A stretch of 64,000 nucleotides of DNA from Tritrichomonas musculus (lineage: Eukaryota > Parabasalia > Tritrichomonadida > Tritrichomonadidae). The stretch covers positions 8,308,001 through 8,372,000 of the forward strand of contig JAPFFF010000002.1 of the NCBI GenBank assembly GCA_039105265.1, given 5' to 3'. Numbering within the stretch: position 1 is the stretch's first letter; every line of letters starts with the position of its first letter. The position numbers and the translations under genes are program-made. Positions 50,268 through 59,273 of this stretch are shown piece after piece. The notes under the pieces are model-generated. The model ran no database searches, was not told where the DNA came from, and saw only the letters and a program-made list of their open reading frames with translations.

Positions 50268-50897
50268 TTTACGATGAAAAAAGTTAGATAATTATCGTTT
50301 AACTTTTTCATAGATAATACTCAAATATGAGTTAAATGCAATAAAATTTTCTCTTTTATATTTTATCTAAAGAAAGAATTGGTTTACCAATTATTTTCAA
50401 TAATAATAAATATTAATATGCATATATATAAATATTTTAAATCATAAAACATCTATATTTGTTTATTTCGAATTATGGATAATCAATTTTTTTCCAAAAG
50501 AAACTAATATAATGAATCTTTTGACAAAATATCTGAAAAATAATCATTGTAACAAAATATATTCTGACGTAAAGTATTTTCTAACTTAAAATACTCTTTT
50601 TTATATAAACATTCTTCATTTATTTCCAAAATTAATGCATAAAGTGGATTCGAATCAGTATCAGGTTCAATAAGAAATTTTTAGCTATCACATCCATCCT
50701 CTTAATTATTTGGAAATAATAATTTAGATTCTCATCTTCAGATCAATGAATCTATCTGCCTAATTGGCCATTAAGCATTCATGAAATCTTCATTTGAATT
50801 TATTTTACTTGAAATAATATTGTCAAAATACATTTCATGTATCATTGCTTCATTTTTCACCTCGCTTTTTCTTCTCAATTTTTTGAATTAAAATTTT

Positions 50898-50903
50898 TCA
50901 TTA
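50898..50903 (+). promoter_or_regulatory. initiator-like element (TCATTA)
   Basis: TCATTA 29-34 nt upstream of the DUF3447 ATG at 50932; it fits TCAYWW, though farther from the ATG than usual. Confidence 0.35.
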
Positions 50904-50931
50904 AAAAATAAGACAAATTTTAATTTTTTAT

Positions 50932-52122
50932 ATGACAGAAACAAAGAAATCTCAGAAATACTTGGATATGATGAAAAATATTCAGGAAAATATCCTACTT
51001 TTTCTTGAAGAAGAAGCTAATTCTGAAGAAAATTTTCGAATTCTCGAAGATTTATTTGAAAGCACAAAAATCAAAGAAAATCAATATGAACTTTTGTCTT
51101 TTTTACATTTAATTTCAAAAATTAGTAAGAATTGTCATCGTTATCAAAACTTTTTCAACAAAATTGAGCAAATTTTACAAATATTCAATGAAGATATCAA
51201 AAAATATTTTTCAAATTCAGAAATATTCAATATTTTTAAGAGAAACAAAAGGATTCTTTTATTTCTTATCGAACAAAAAATAATAGTTATCGATAAATTT
51301 TGTGTAAGAAAAATTACTAAAACAGTCAAATACATTAAAGCCAAATATCCCCAGTATTTCCAGCCAGAAATCCAACCGTTCATCAATGAAGAATGGTTTC
51401 CAAAATATGATCCAATTACAAAGAAAAATGGATGGGTTGAAGAGATAAAGAGAGAACTACCTGAAAATTTCTATGAAAATCGAAAAAAAGGCGAAAATGA
51501 CGATGAACTTTGCGAATTAATTCGAAATGACATGATTAATGAATTTGTTGTGTACATCACACGGCATGCTATTTCAATTAATTCAACAATTCAACCATCG
51601 ATTTATGAAACAAATCCATTTTTGATTAAAATGCAAACAAATCAAGAACATCGTCCAAATAAGAACCAAAAAGTGGGACCATCATTGATTGAATACGCTA
51701 TGTTTTTTGGAGCAATTCAAATATATGATCATTTACGTATTGAACATGTTAAACTAACTCCATCTTTGTGGATTTTTGCAATTCATGGTAAAAATGCAGA
51801 TATGATTCATTCATTAGAAGAAAATCATGTTAGTTTGGATGAAACATACAAGCCGATCTTTTACGAATCACTTAAATGTCACCACAACGATTTTGCAAAA
51901 TATTTCCTAAACAACTTTATGAGAGAAGAAGAAGCAAATTCACATGGAACATTTGTTAAAAGCATCAAATATTATAATTTTTCCTTCTTGAAGAATGATC
52001 TAATCAATGAATTTACATTTATCTACTTGTGCAAGTATGATTATTGTGCAATTGTTCAAATTCTTTTGGAAAACAAAGATTTCAGTCCTAACAAAAAAAG
52101 AATTTTAAAGAATAATTGTTAA
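50932..52122 (+). CDS. DUF3447/ankyrin-type protein
   Basis: 396 residues, a clear paralogue of the minus-strand gene at 49020-50267. It has the same helical N-terminus (NIQENILLFLEEEANSEENF...), DUF3447 core (SLIEYAMFFGAIQIYDHLRIEHVKLTPSLWIFAIHGKNADMIHSLEENHV) and C-terminal half ankyrin repeat (FIYLCKYDYCAIVQILLENKDF) before a stop. Ankyrin modules continue on the same strand at 52249-52340, 52583-52690 and 52811-53104 after AT-rich spacers. Either the spacers are introns or the ankyrin part is detached. Intergenic distance to the divergent paralogue is 664 bp. Confidence 0.75.
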   Translation: MTETKKSQKYLDMMKNIQENILLFLEEEANSEENFRILEDLFESTKIKENQYELLSFLHLISKISKNCHRYQNFFNKIEQILQIFNEDIKKYFSNSEIFNIFKRNKRILLFLIEQKIIVIDKFCVRKITKTVKYIKAKYPQYFQPEIQPFINEEWFPKYDPITKKNGWVEEIKRELPENFYENRKKGENDDELCELIRNDMINEFVVYITRHAISINSTIQPSIYETNPFLIKMQTNQEHRPNKNQKVGPSLIEYAMFFGAIQIYDHLRIEHVKLTPSLWIFAIHGKNADMIHSLEENHVSLDETYKPIFYESLKCHHNDFAKYFLNNFMREEEANSHGTFVKSIKYYNFSFLKNDLINEFTFIYLCKYDYCAIVQILLENKDFSPNKKRILKNNC

Positions 52123-52248
52123 TTTTATTTCATATAATAATATTTCAATGACATTCTGAGTTTTAATTTTTTTATAGTATTCATAATTATATGTTTAAAT
52201 TTTATTCAAAATCAAGTATTTTGATGAAATTATTTCATTAATTTATAT

Positions 52249-52340
52249 ATCTCCATTATTTGAAGCGATTGAAGAAGAGAATGTTGAAATTGTCAAACTT
52301 TTATTAACAAGTGATAAACTTGATATTAATATCTTTAATA
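52249..52340 (+). pseudogene. isolated ankyrin repeat
   Basis: SPLFEAIEEENVEIVKLLLT followed by SDKLDINIFN, flanked on both sides by AT-rich spacer DNA with stops in frame. Confidence 0.55.
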
Positions 52341-52582
52341 TTTTACCCACTTTTTTATTTCATTTTAAATTATATATTACAATATCATTCAAAATTTCAT
52401 ATTTGAATCACATTCTAAATCATATCATTTAAATTAATTCAAAATCATATTTGTCAATGGTATTCAAAATCATATTTTTCAATGACATTCTAAATCATAT
52501 TTTTCAATGACATTCAAAATCATATCATTTAAATGAAATTCCAAAATTATATAAGCCAATGAAATTATTACATGATTTCATA

Positions 52583-52690
52583 AGACAGCATTATTTGAAG
52601 CTGTCGAAAAAGAGAATGTTGAAATTGTCAAACTTTTATTGACAAATGATAACCTTAATATCAATATTCTAAATATTTTACCAACTTTAT
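52583..52690 (+). pseudogene. isolated ankyrin repeat
   Basis: TALFEAVEKENVEIVKLLLT followed by NDNLNINILN. The sequence before the repeat is TTTCATAAGACAG, then GCATTATTTG; a TGA lies in frame four codons upstream. Confidence 0.55.
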
Positions 52691-52810
52691 TGAATAAAAT
52701 TGAAAATCCTATATTTCAATGCTATTCAAATTTTATATTTCAATGACATCTAAAATCACATATATTCTAATGGAATTCAAAATCATTTCTCAAAATAAAA
52801 TTTTAATATA

Positions 52811-53104
52811 ATAGAGTTTTATAAATCAGCATTATATTTAGCAATAGAAAAAGAAAACATAGAAATTATCAAACTTTTACTAATGAATGACAAAATCGAT
52901 GTTAATAAGAAATCATTCACTTCTTGTCGCAACTTTAATCTACAACAAACAGCATTGCACCTGGCAGTTGAAAAAGATAATCTTGAAATTGTAAAGCTTT
53001 TATTAGGAAAGAAAGATATCGATATTAATCTTGTAGATTTACAAGGCAAAAAACCAATTGACTATTCAAAAAGTTCTGAAGTCAGGCAATTGCTCTCTCA
53101 ATAA
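52811..53104 (+). pseudogene. two C-terminal ankyrin repeats of a DUF3447/ankyrin protein
   Basis: The frame reads YKSALYLAIEKENIEIIKLL..., then QQTALHLAVEKDNLEIVKLL...DIDINLVDLQGKKPIDYSKS and ends naturally after SSEVRQLLSQ. The ending with KPIDYSKSSEVRQLL is the usual C-terminus of this family. An internal ATG (52883) exists but no start ahead of the first repeat. It probably forms the 3' end of the gene beginning at 50932 if spacers are removed. Confidence 0.6.
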
Positions 53105-53310
53105 TTTTCATTTTATAATAAATAATTATTTTAATATTATTACCAAAGGATGCATAAATTTTTTTTTCAAATTTTTTTTTTTTTAATAACAATTGTTTTT
53201 TTTTTTTTTGAATTTTCTGCATAGGCTTGTTAAGTCTCGATATCGATTTTCCATTTATTGGCATTGATATCGATATCGTCATTTTAAAAACATAAAATAT
53301 TCTTTTCTAA

Positions 53311-54867
53311 ATTGTACTAAAAATTTGTGAGATCTCTGTATTTTTTATAAGAAATGTGAAAACAAAAAATATAAGATATCAATTAAAAAGTGATATACTT
53401 GATATCAATATAGATTATCAAGTTATGCATCCTAATTATTCTTATACTGCCGTTCTCAATGAGGCTGTTAAATGTCATCACAACGAGATTGCAAATTACT
53501 TCTTACCTTATCAAACTCCAAAAATTGATCCTTTAATAAATTTTGCTTTAAAAAATGAATATTCTAGCGATGAAGAGGTTGGTGAATGTGCTATTCATCG
53601 TTATTATTATGCTTTTTTCCCTGATGATTTCAAGCAAAATAATGTTTTTTATTGTTTATGCAAATATCATCATCAAACACATGTAAATCTTTATATTGAC
53701 GAATACAAGAGTGATATAGAAGCCAAAAAAGTTTTAAGATTTTTTTAGAAATTGCAATTATTTGGAAAAAGTGTCAATTTCATCCTCGTTGACATGCATT
53801 GAGAAATCTTTATTTGATAGTTGTTCATCGTTGAAACAAGTAATAATTCCTTCTTCTGTGACTTCAATTGAAGAAGAAGCATTTAATTCATGTTCTTCAT
53901 TGGAATATGTTTCTATTCCTTCAGTTGTTACAATTGGTCAAAGAGCATTTCGTTTTTGTTCTCAAATAGCTCAAATTTCAATTCTTTCTTCTGTGACAAA
54001 AATTGGAAAATTTGCTTTTTATCTATGTGATAGGCTAAAGAGCGTGTCCATTCATTCCTCTATTACATCAATTGAAGAAGGAACATTCGCTGGATGCAGA
54101 AAGCTGTCACAGATAAAGATTCCTTCTTCAATAACAACGATTGGAAACAAAGCCTTTGCTGAATGCAAGTCATTATTACATGTTGAGATTCCTTCTACAG
54201 TAACATCGATTGGATCTTGTTGTTTTAAAAATGGCTCTACATTGAAACAGATTACAATTCTTTCTTCAATAAACATGATTGAATCATTCACTTTTCAAGG
54301 ATGCTCTTCATTGGAACACTTTTCAATACCTGCTTCAGTTGCCTCAATTGGCGAGAGCTCTTTTGAGGGATGCACTTCACTCGAGCAGGTAACATTGCCT
54401 TCTTCTTTGACTTCAATTGGATGCAATGCCTTTCATAATTGCTCGTCAATCACACAAATAACAATTCTTTCTTTTGGCTTTTATTCATTCAGCGGATGCT
54501 CTTCACTGAGCAAAATTTCTCTTCCTGCTTCGACTCAATCGATTTCTGAAGGCTTGTATAAAGATTGCTCATTGTTGGAGCAAATATCAATTCCTTCTTC
54601 TGTCGTTTCGATTGAAACTTCTGCTTTCGAAGGATGCTCATCATTGATAAAAGTGTCCATTCCTTCATTGTGATTTCAATTGGATTCTGTGCATTCAAAA
54701 AATTGCACATCACTTTTCAAAGTAACTTTTGGGGAGCCTTCATCATTGGCGTCCATTGGCTCTAAAGAGTGCTTTTAAAGATTGCAATTCATTAGAAAAA
54801 ATAAAGATTCCTTCATCTGTGACTAAAATCGAAGAAAGAGCTTTTGAAGGATGTTCATTAAATATAT
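53311..54867 (+). pseudogene. DUF3447 tail fused to BspA-like LRR array, broken
   Basis: The ATG-less frame 53311-53748 contains the C-terminal part of a DUF3447 protein (EAVKCHHNEIANYFL...YCLCKYHHQTHVNLYIDEYK). A frameshift at about 53750 leads into 12 regular TpLRR units (SLFDSCSSLKQVIIPSSVTSI..., 53762-54673). A second frameshift at about 54675 and a third near 54770 follow, with repeats recognisable to FEGCSLNI at about 54867. The module order (DUF3447 piece then regular LRR) is the same as in the minus-strand block 50267-46673. Multiple lesions make it a pseudogene. Confidence 0.7.
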
Positions 54868-55384
54868 AATTTTTGGAAAACAAGTAAATTATGTTTTTTA
54901 TTTTATTTTAGCATTGGTATAATTTGTCGATGTTTAAATTTAGCTTTTGATTATTAGTATTCGTATATCTTGAAAAAAATATTTCAATTCAGTGATTAGT
55001 TTTCAAAAATTATTGTTTCTTCAATTTTCTTCTACGATTTTAATAAGTTATTTTCAACTTTTGTAAATCGTTAGTAAAAAAAAAATCTTCTCAATTTGTG
55101 AAAAAATTATTATAAAAATATCTTTGAATTATTTTGATTTTGAATTAAAATTTTGTTTTATAATATAAATAATACAAATAATTAATATATTTTTAATAAT
55201 TTTAGTTTTAATACGATTTCTAATTAGAATGAAATGCATTTTAAAAAAAAAAATTGATAATTCAAATTTCAATTGCTTCTGGATATAATAATTCAAAATT
55301 CAAATACGATATTTTTTTCATTTTCAATATTTTTCAACTTTTTGAATCCTATTGAAAATATTTTTCAATAACATTTATTTAAAA
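54868..55384. other. AT-rich intergenic DNA
   Basis: Nothing recognised apart from the presumed promoter of the flavoprotein gene (TTTTCAATAAC about 20 nt before its ATG). Confidence 0.5.
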
Positions 55385-56056
55385 ATGAGTGTCCGAAAAG
55401 TACTCGCAATCAATGCAGCAAGAAAGACAAACAACACTGCCTTGCTTCTCAAGAAAGCACTCGAAGGTGCCAAGTCAGAAGGCGCACAAACAGAATTAAT
55501 TCATCTTCATGATTATAATGTAAATGGATGCAAAGGTTGTATGGCTTGCAAGATGTTGAAGAATGTTCCCCCAAAATCATGCCTCCAAAGAGATGACCTT
55601 TCACCAATTCTTGAAAAATGCGTTTACGATGCTGACGCTGTACTTGTTGGTGGTCCAATCTACTTCTGGCAACCAGGAGGAATCTTTAGAAGTTTCTCAG
55701 AAAGATTGTTATATCCTTATTTCATTTATGGCGCAGCACCCGGAAAGAACTACTATCCAAGGAAGAACCAAAAGTATGGAATCATTTTCACAATGGGAGC
55801 TCCAAAGTCAATGATTGATGATTTTACAGCAACCAAAAATGGAAAGGATTGCATGGACCTTTTAATAGGTGCATACCAAGGAATCACTGGAAATGCTGAG
55901 GCATTGAAGGTTTATTTGACATATCACGTGAAGAAATTCGATGGATATCAACTTGACTGCTTGAATGAACCTGAAAGAAAGGTTTACCATGATCAAACTT
56001 GGGAAAAGGATCTCGAAAAAGCTTACCAGATGGGAAAGAGACTTGCAAAAGAATAA
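55385..56056 (+). CDS. iron-sulfur flavoprotein (flavodoxin-like NADPH-dependent reductase)
   Basis: 223 residues from ATG 55385; an in-frame TTG upstream is not used. The fold is flavodoxin-like: N-terminal strand VLAINAARKTNNT with the FMN phosphate loop, then a cysteine cluster C49-x2-C52-x2-C55 with C66, which in the ISF family holds a [4Fe-4S] cluster, and LVGGPIYFWQPGGIFRSFSER (88-108) for FMN/dimer contacts. ISF proteins transfer electrons to oxygen and small substrates; a hydrogenosomal ISF of Trichomonas vaginalis is known to reduce oxygen and nitro drugs. There is no obvious long hydrogenosomal presequence, but the short basic N-terminus (MSVRKVLAINAARK) could serve. Codon use is more GC-rich than neighbours; this family came to trichomonads probably from bacteria. 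Confidence 0.85.
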   Translation: MSVRKVLAINAARKTNNTALLLKKALEGAKSEGAQTELIHLHDYNVNGCKGCMACKMLKNVPPKSCLQRDDLSPILEKCVYDADAVLVGGPIYFWQPGGIFRSFSERLLYPYFIYGAAPGKNYYPRKNQKYGIIFTMGAPKSMIDDFTATKNGKDCMDLLIGAYQGITGNAEALKVYLTYHVKKFDGYQLDCLNEPERKVYHDQTWEKDLEKAYQMGKRLAKE

Positions 56057-56214
56057 AGAGCTTTTTAATCGTTTTTAACTTTTTATGTGTTTTTATTCAA
56101 AAAAATTGAGTGTTTTATTCTTACAATTTCAAAATATTTAAAATATTAACACATTTAACATATGATTAAGATATTTATAAAGCTAATGATTTTAAAACAA
56201 AATGATAATATTAT

Positions 56215-57615
56215 TTAATTGTTCTGATCTTTCTCTTCAGCCAATGATTGAAGATATTCATCTGGAAAGCGCCTTGCATAAGACAAATCATGGGGGAGAG
56301 GATCAGGAGTAGATGGTTTCTTATCATAATAATGAAGGTGATATTGGAAATCGTCTCTTTTCAAACCGTAATGATAGTTTGGACTCCTTGCAGAATTCTT
56401 TTTGGAAGAAGAGTCTGCAGATGAAACAGAATTGCTTCTTGGCTTATCAAAATCATAAAAATGAATGTTTGATTCAAATAGAGAATTATTATATTTTCGA
56501 ACTTTGTCTGGTCTTGGACTATTTGGATGCTTAAGAAAAGAATCTTCGCTCTCTAAATTGAAAAATATTCTCTTGGGGTAAAAAATCGATTTTTCAAATC
56601 TTTTTGGTTCTATGTAAATATTTGTATAATTAAATGGCTGAGGATGCTCCTTTGGCGATAAAGTCTTAAATACTTTTCCATTCTTATTTCCTATGATTTT
56701 CTTGCATCTTTTTTCGGATACAACTCGAGGATTAATAGTAGTCTCAGGTATGTAAGGATGATAATATCTTGGATCTTCATTTTCATCATCATCAGAATAA
56801 TGCTTCTTCGTTCTAAAATGACCATTGAAATCATATTTATTGTAATCATTCAATTTTTCCTTTTTCTGGCTACGATTATGAGTATGAACTTCTTCATCAT
56901 CTGAATCAGAATAAGCACCAGCATAATAATTAAACTTGCCTTCAAATTCACGCTGCTTTCCTATTTTTCTCTTCATATCAGGTGTTACTGGATTAGGCTT
57001 TCTTTTTGGAAAAGTACAAAAGTAATGTGATCCTCTTCTAAATGCATTTTCTTTTTCTCCTTTTGAAGAACAGTAATTGCTTGTATCTTGAAAACCTGAA
57101 TTAAATTGAGTTTCTATTGGTGATGAAAACTCTGAATTTATTGCTTGCGATGAATTTGCCATATCTTTTCCAAATTGCTTTAAAATCTCCTTTTCCTTCT
57201 TCTTCTTCTTTACAATTGTTTCATACTGATTGTTATCATCATAACAAATGAATGATACTGAATTTGACAAGGAAAGGGAATCATTATCATTTTTAGAATT
57301 ACTTTTTGAATCGATTACCTCGCTTTGATCAGGCAGTACTTCTTCTTGATCTTCATCCGATTGAATCTCAGTCGGGTCATAAAAATCTGAAGCACGATTT
57401 TTATAATCACGATCTAAAACTTCGCTAACGACTTGTTGAATTTGTTCATCTTCCAAATCTGGTTGATCTAAACTTGAATTTGCTTTTTTTGGGACAGTTT
57501 TCTCTTCTAATGGATAGAAAACCAAGTGTGTTACTTCTGGAGGCAGTTTAAAAACTTGCTTTTTTCTTTTTGATCTACGCGTTTTATAGCATGTTATTGC
57601 ATGATAGGAAAACAT
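56215..57615 (-). CDS. large disordered hypothetical protein
   Basis: 466 residues starting at ATG 57615. The N-terminus (MFSYHAITCYKTRRSKRKKQVFKLPPEVTHLVFYPLEE) is basic with a hint of order; the rest is low-complexity, rich in Ser, Asn, Asp, Lys, Tyr, with an acidic middle (DEDQEEVLPDQSE) and many YY/HYH/PR patches in the C-terminal half. No domain is recognised. Features such as KKKKKEKEI and clustered serines fit a scaffold or nuclear/RNA-associated protein, but this is not evidence of function. Convergent with the flavoprotein gene (159 bp apart), divergent from the zinc-finger gene (244 bp apart). Confidence 0.65.
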   Translation of the reverse strand: MFSYHAITCYKTRRSKRKKQVFKLPPEVTHLVFYPLEEKTVPKKANSSLDQPDLEDEQIQQVVSEVLDRDYKNRASDFYDPTEIQSDEDQEEVLPDQSEVIDSKSNSKNDNDSLSLSNSVSFICYDDNNQYETIVKKKKKEKEILKQFGKDMANSSQAINSEFSSPIETQFNSGFQDTSNYCSSKGEKENAFRRGSHYFCTFPKRKPNPVTPDMKRKIGKQREFEGKFNYYAGAYSDSDDEEVHTHNRSQKKEKLNDYNKYDFNGHFRTKKHYSDDDENEDPRYYHPYIPETTINPRVVSEKRCKKIIGNKNGKVFKTLSPKEHPQPFNYTNIYIEPKRFEKSIFYPKRIFFNLESEDSFLKHPNSPRPDKVRKYNNSLFESNIHFYDFDKPRSNSVSSADSSSKKNSARSPNYHYGLKRDDFQYHLHYYDKKPSTPDPLPHDLSYARRFPDEYLQSLAEEKDQNN

Positions 57616-57859
57616 TTTTAATTATCATAACGTCTTTGATGTTTTTTTTAATCATTGATTTGCTGAAGTAGTATAAAAATATATTCAAGAAACAAACATA
57701 TAATAAATAATTTTATATAATAAAAAGTAATTTTAATAATTAAATTTTAAATTTTAAAAGGAATTAAAGGAGATAAACCTAGAATGAAAATATTAGTCAA
57801 AAAGTTCAAAATTTTAAACTTTTTTATTTAATATTCAAAATCATCACCTCTGGCATTTC

Positions 57860-58867
57860 ATGAAGAAAAGACAACAGCAAGAAAAACATAATAAATATGA
57901 ATGCCCTGTCTGCAATAGATTCATATCCGAAGCTGAAGATGATCTAATTTTACACATTGTCAAAGTTCATAAATTAAATAACTCTTTAAAAAACGATTTA
58001 TCAATAAAAAATCTCAGCGGCACCAATTCATCATCTATTAAATGCACCAAATGTTCAAAAGAATTTCAAAATGAAGATGCTTTTTTTGTCCATATATTTA
58101 GAAATCACTTCAACGATGTTTTGAGAACAATTGATAATTCCCGTATGAGAGCAAATTCCGAAAAGATTAAAAAACTTTTTGAATCATTGCGAAATCAGGA
58201 AGCCCAACACTCTCCTGCTTTAACTACTGTTAAATTTGATGAAAAGATCGATTTACCAGATATAAACTACATTTTATCAATAGAATCATTAGGACAAGCA
58301 CAAATTTCCGATCAAATTGATTCAGAAGTACAGACTGATGGTTTAGATCATACAGAAAATAGATTTAGCACAAATATCGATAATAAAATCATAGAACAGC
58401 AAAATGATTTTAGTAATAATAGGAAAGAAGATAATTTCCTAATCTCAAATGCTGCGAAACATATTTATGAAATTAATAATCTTGATAGTAATAAAATTGA
58501 TTTCTACTACAACGACAACTCAACTAACATTGATCTTAATGATGAAGATGAAGACGATGATTATTTATCATTTATAGCTTCAACAATCGACACAACCAAT
58601 GTTAGATTACAAAACGGGAAACTGGCACCTTCAAATGAAGAAAAGAAAAAAAAAAAGGTGAAAAAAACATCTTCAAGTAAAGACGAAGAAAGAAATTTCT
58701 TTGATAGACTAGAACAAGTAACTGATATACTATTATTGCAAAAAGTGATTGTCAATACTCAAACCAATCACAAATGCCTTAGATGTAAAATGGACTTTGA
58801 AAATGAATTCATGCTAATGAAGCATGTTTGGGAATACCATAATGATGATGAGATCTTTTTATACTGA
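57860..58867 (+). CDS. C2H2 zinc-finger protein
   Basis: 335 residues with three separated C2H2-type fingers: CPVC-x19-HIVKVH (about 15-40), CTKC-x15-HIFRNH (about 67-92) and CLRC-x16-HVWEYH near the C-terminus (about 308-332). The 200-residue linker is acidic, disordered and includes DLNDEDEDDD and a lysine run KKKKKVKKT, a possible nuclear localisation signal. Widely spaced fingers are unlike tandem DNA-binding arrays, so RNA or protein binding is equally possible. The ATG at 57860 lies in a TTTCATG context with no separate Inr. Confidence 0.75.
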   Translation: MKKRQQQEKHNKYECPVCNRFISEAEDDLILHIVKVHKLNNSLKNDLSIKNLSGTNSSSIKCTKCSKEFQNEDAFFVHIFRNHFNDVLRTIDNSRMRANSEKIKKLFESLRNQEAQHSPALTTVKFDEKIDLPDINYILSIESLGQAQISDQIDSEVQTDGLDHTENRFSTNIDNKIIEQQNDFSNNRKEDNFLISNAAKHIYEINNLDSNKIDFYYNDNSTNIDLNDEDEDDDYLSFIASTIDTTNVRLQNGKLAPSNEEKKKKKVKKTSSSKDEERNFFDRLEQVTDILLLQKVIVNTQTNHKCLRCKMDFENEFMLMKHVWEYHNDDEIFLY

Positions 58868-59273
58868 AATTATATATTTTTTAATTAGCCAAAATTTGTG
58901 TAAGAATCTTTTTTTGGTTTTTTTACTTATAAAATATGATCTAAAAGCATTGTTTCGACAATATATTTTTACATCATATTAAATAAGAAAAATATTCCAG
59001 AATAGTCTTATCCAAATTTTGTCTAATGATCATTTTACCGTTGGTTACTTAATACCAAAAATCATAATTTTTTTTTAAAAAAAAAAAAAAAATATTATAT
59101 TAATATATTTTTTCTTTAATCTAATAATAATAATAACAAAACAAATATATAAAGGTTAACAAATGTAAATAAAAAGAATAAAGTATTAGAATCCAATTGT
59201 TACACTCAAAACATAGAAAAAAATTGAAAATTTTTTTCTTTCAAAAAGCCAAATTAGAATTCAATTGAAGCAA
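58868..59273. other. intergenic DNA between convergent genes
   Basis: AT-rich, with an A14 run at about 59077. No gene recognised. Confidence 0.5.
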
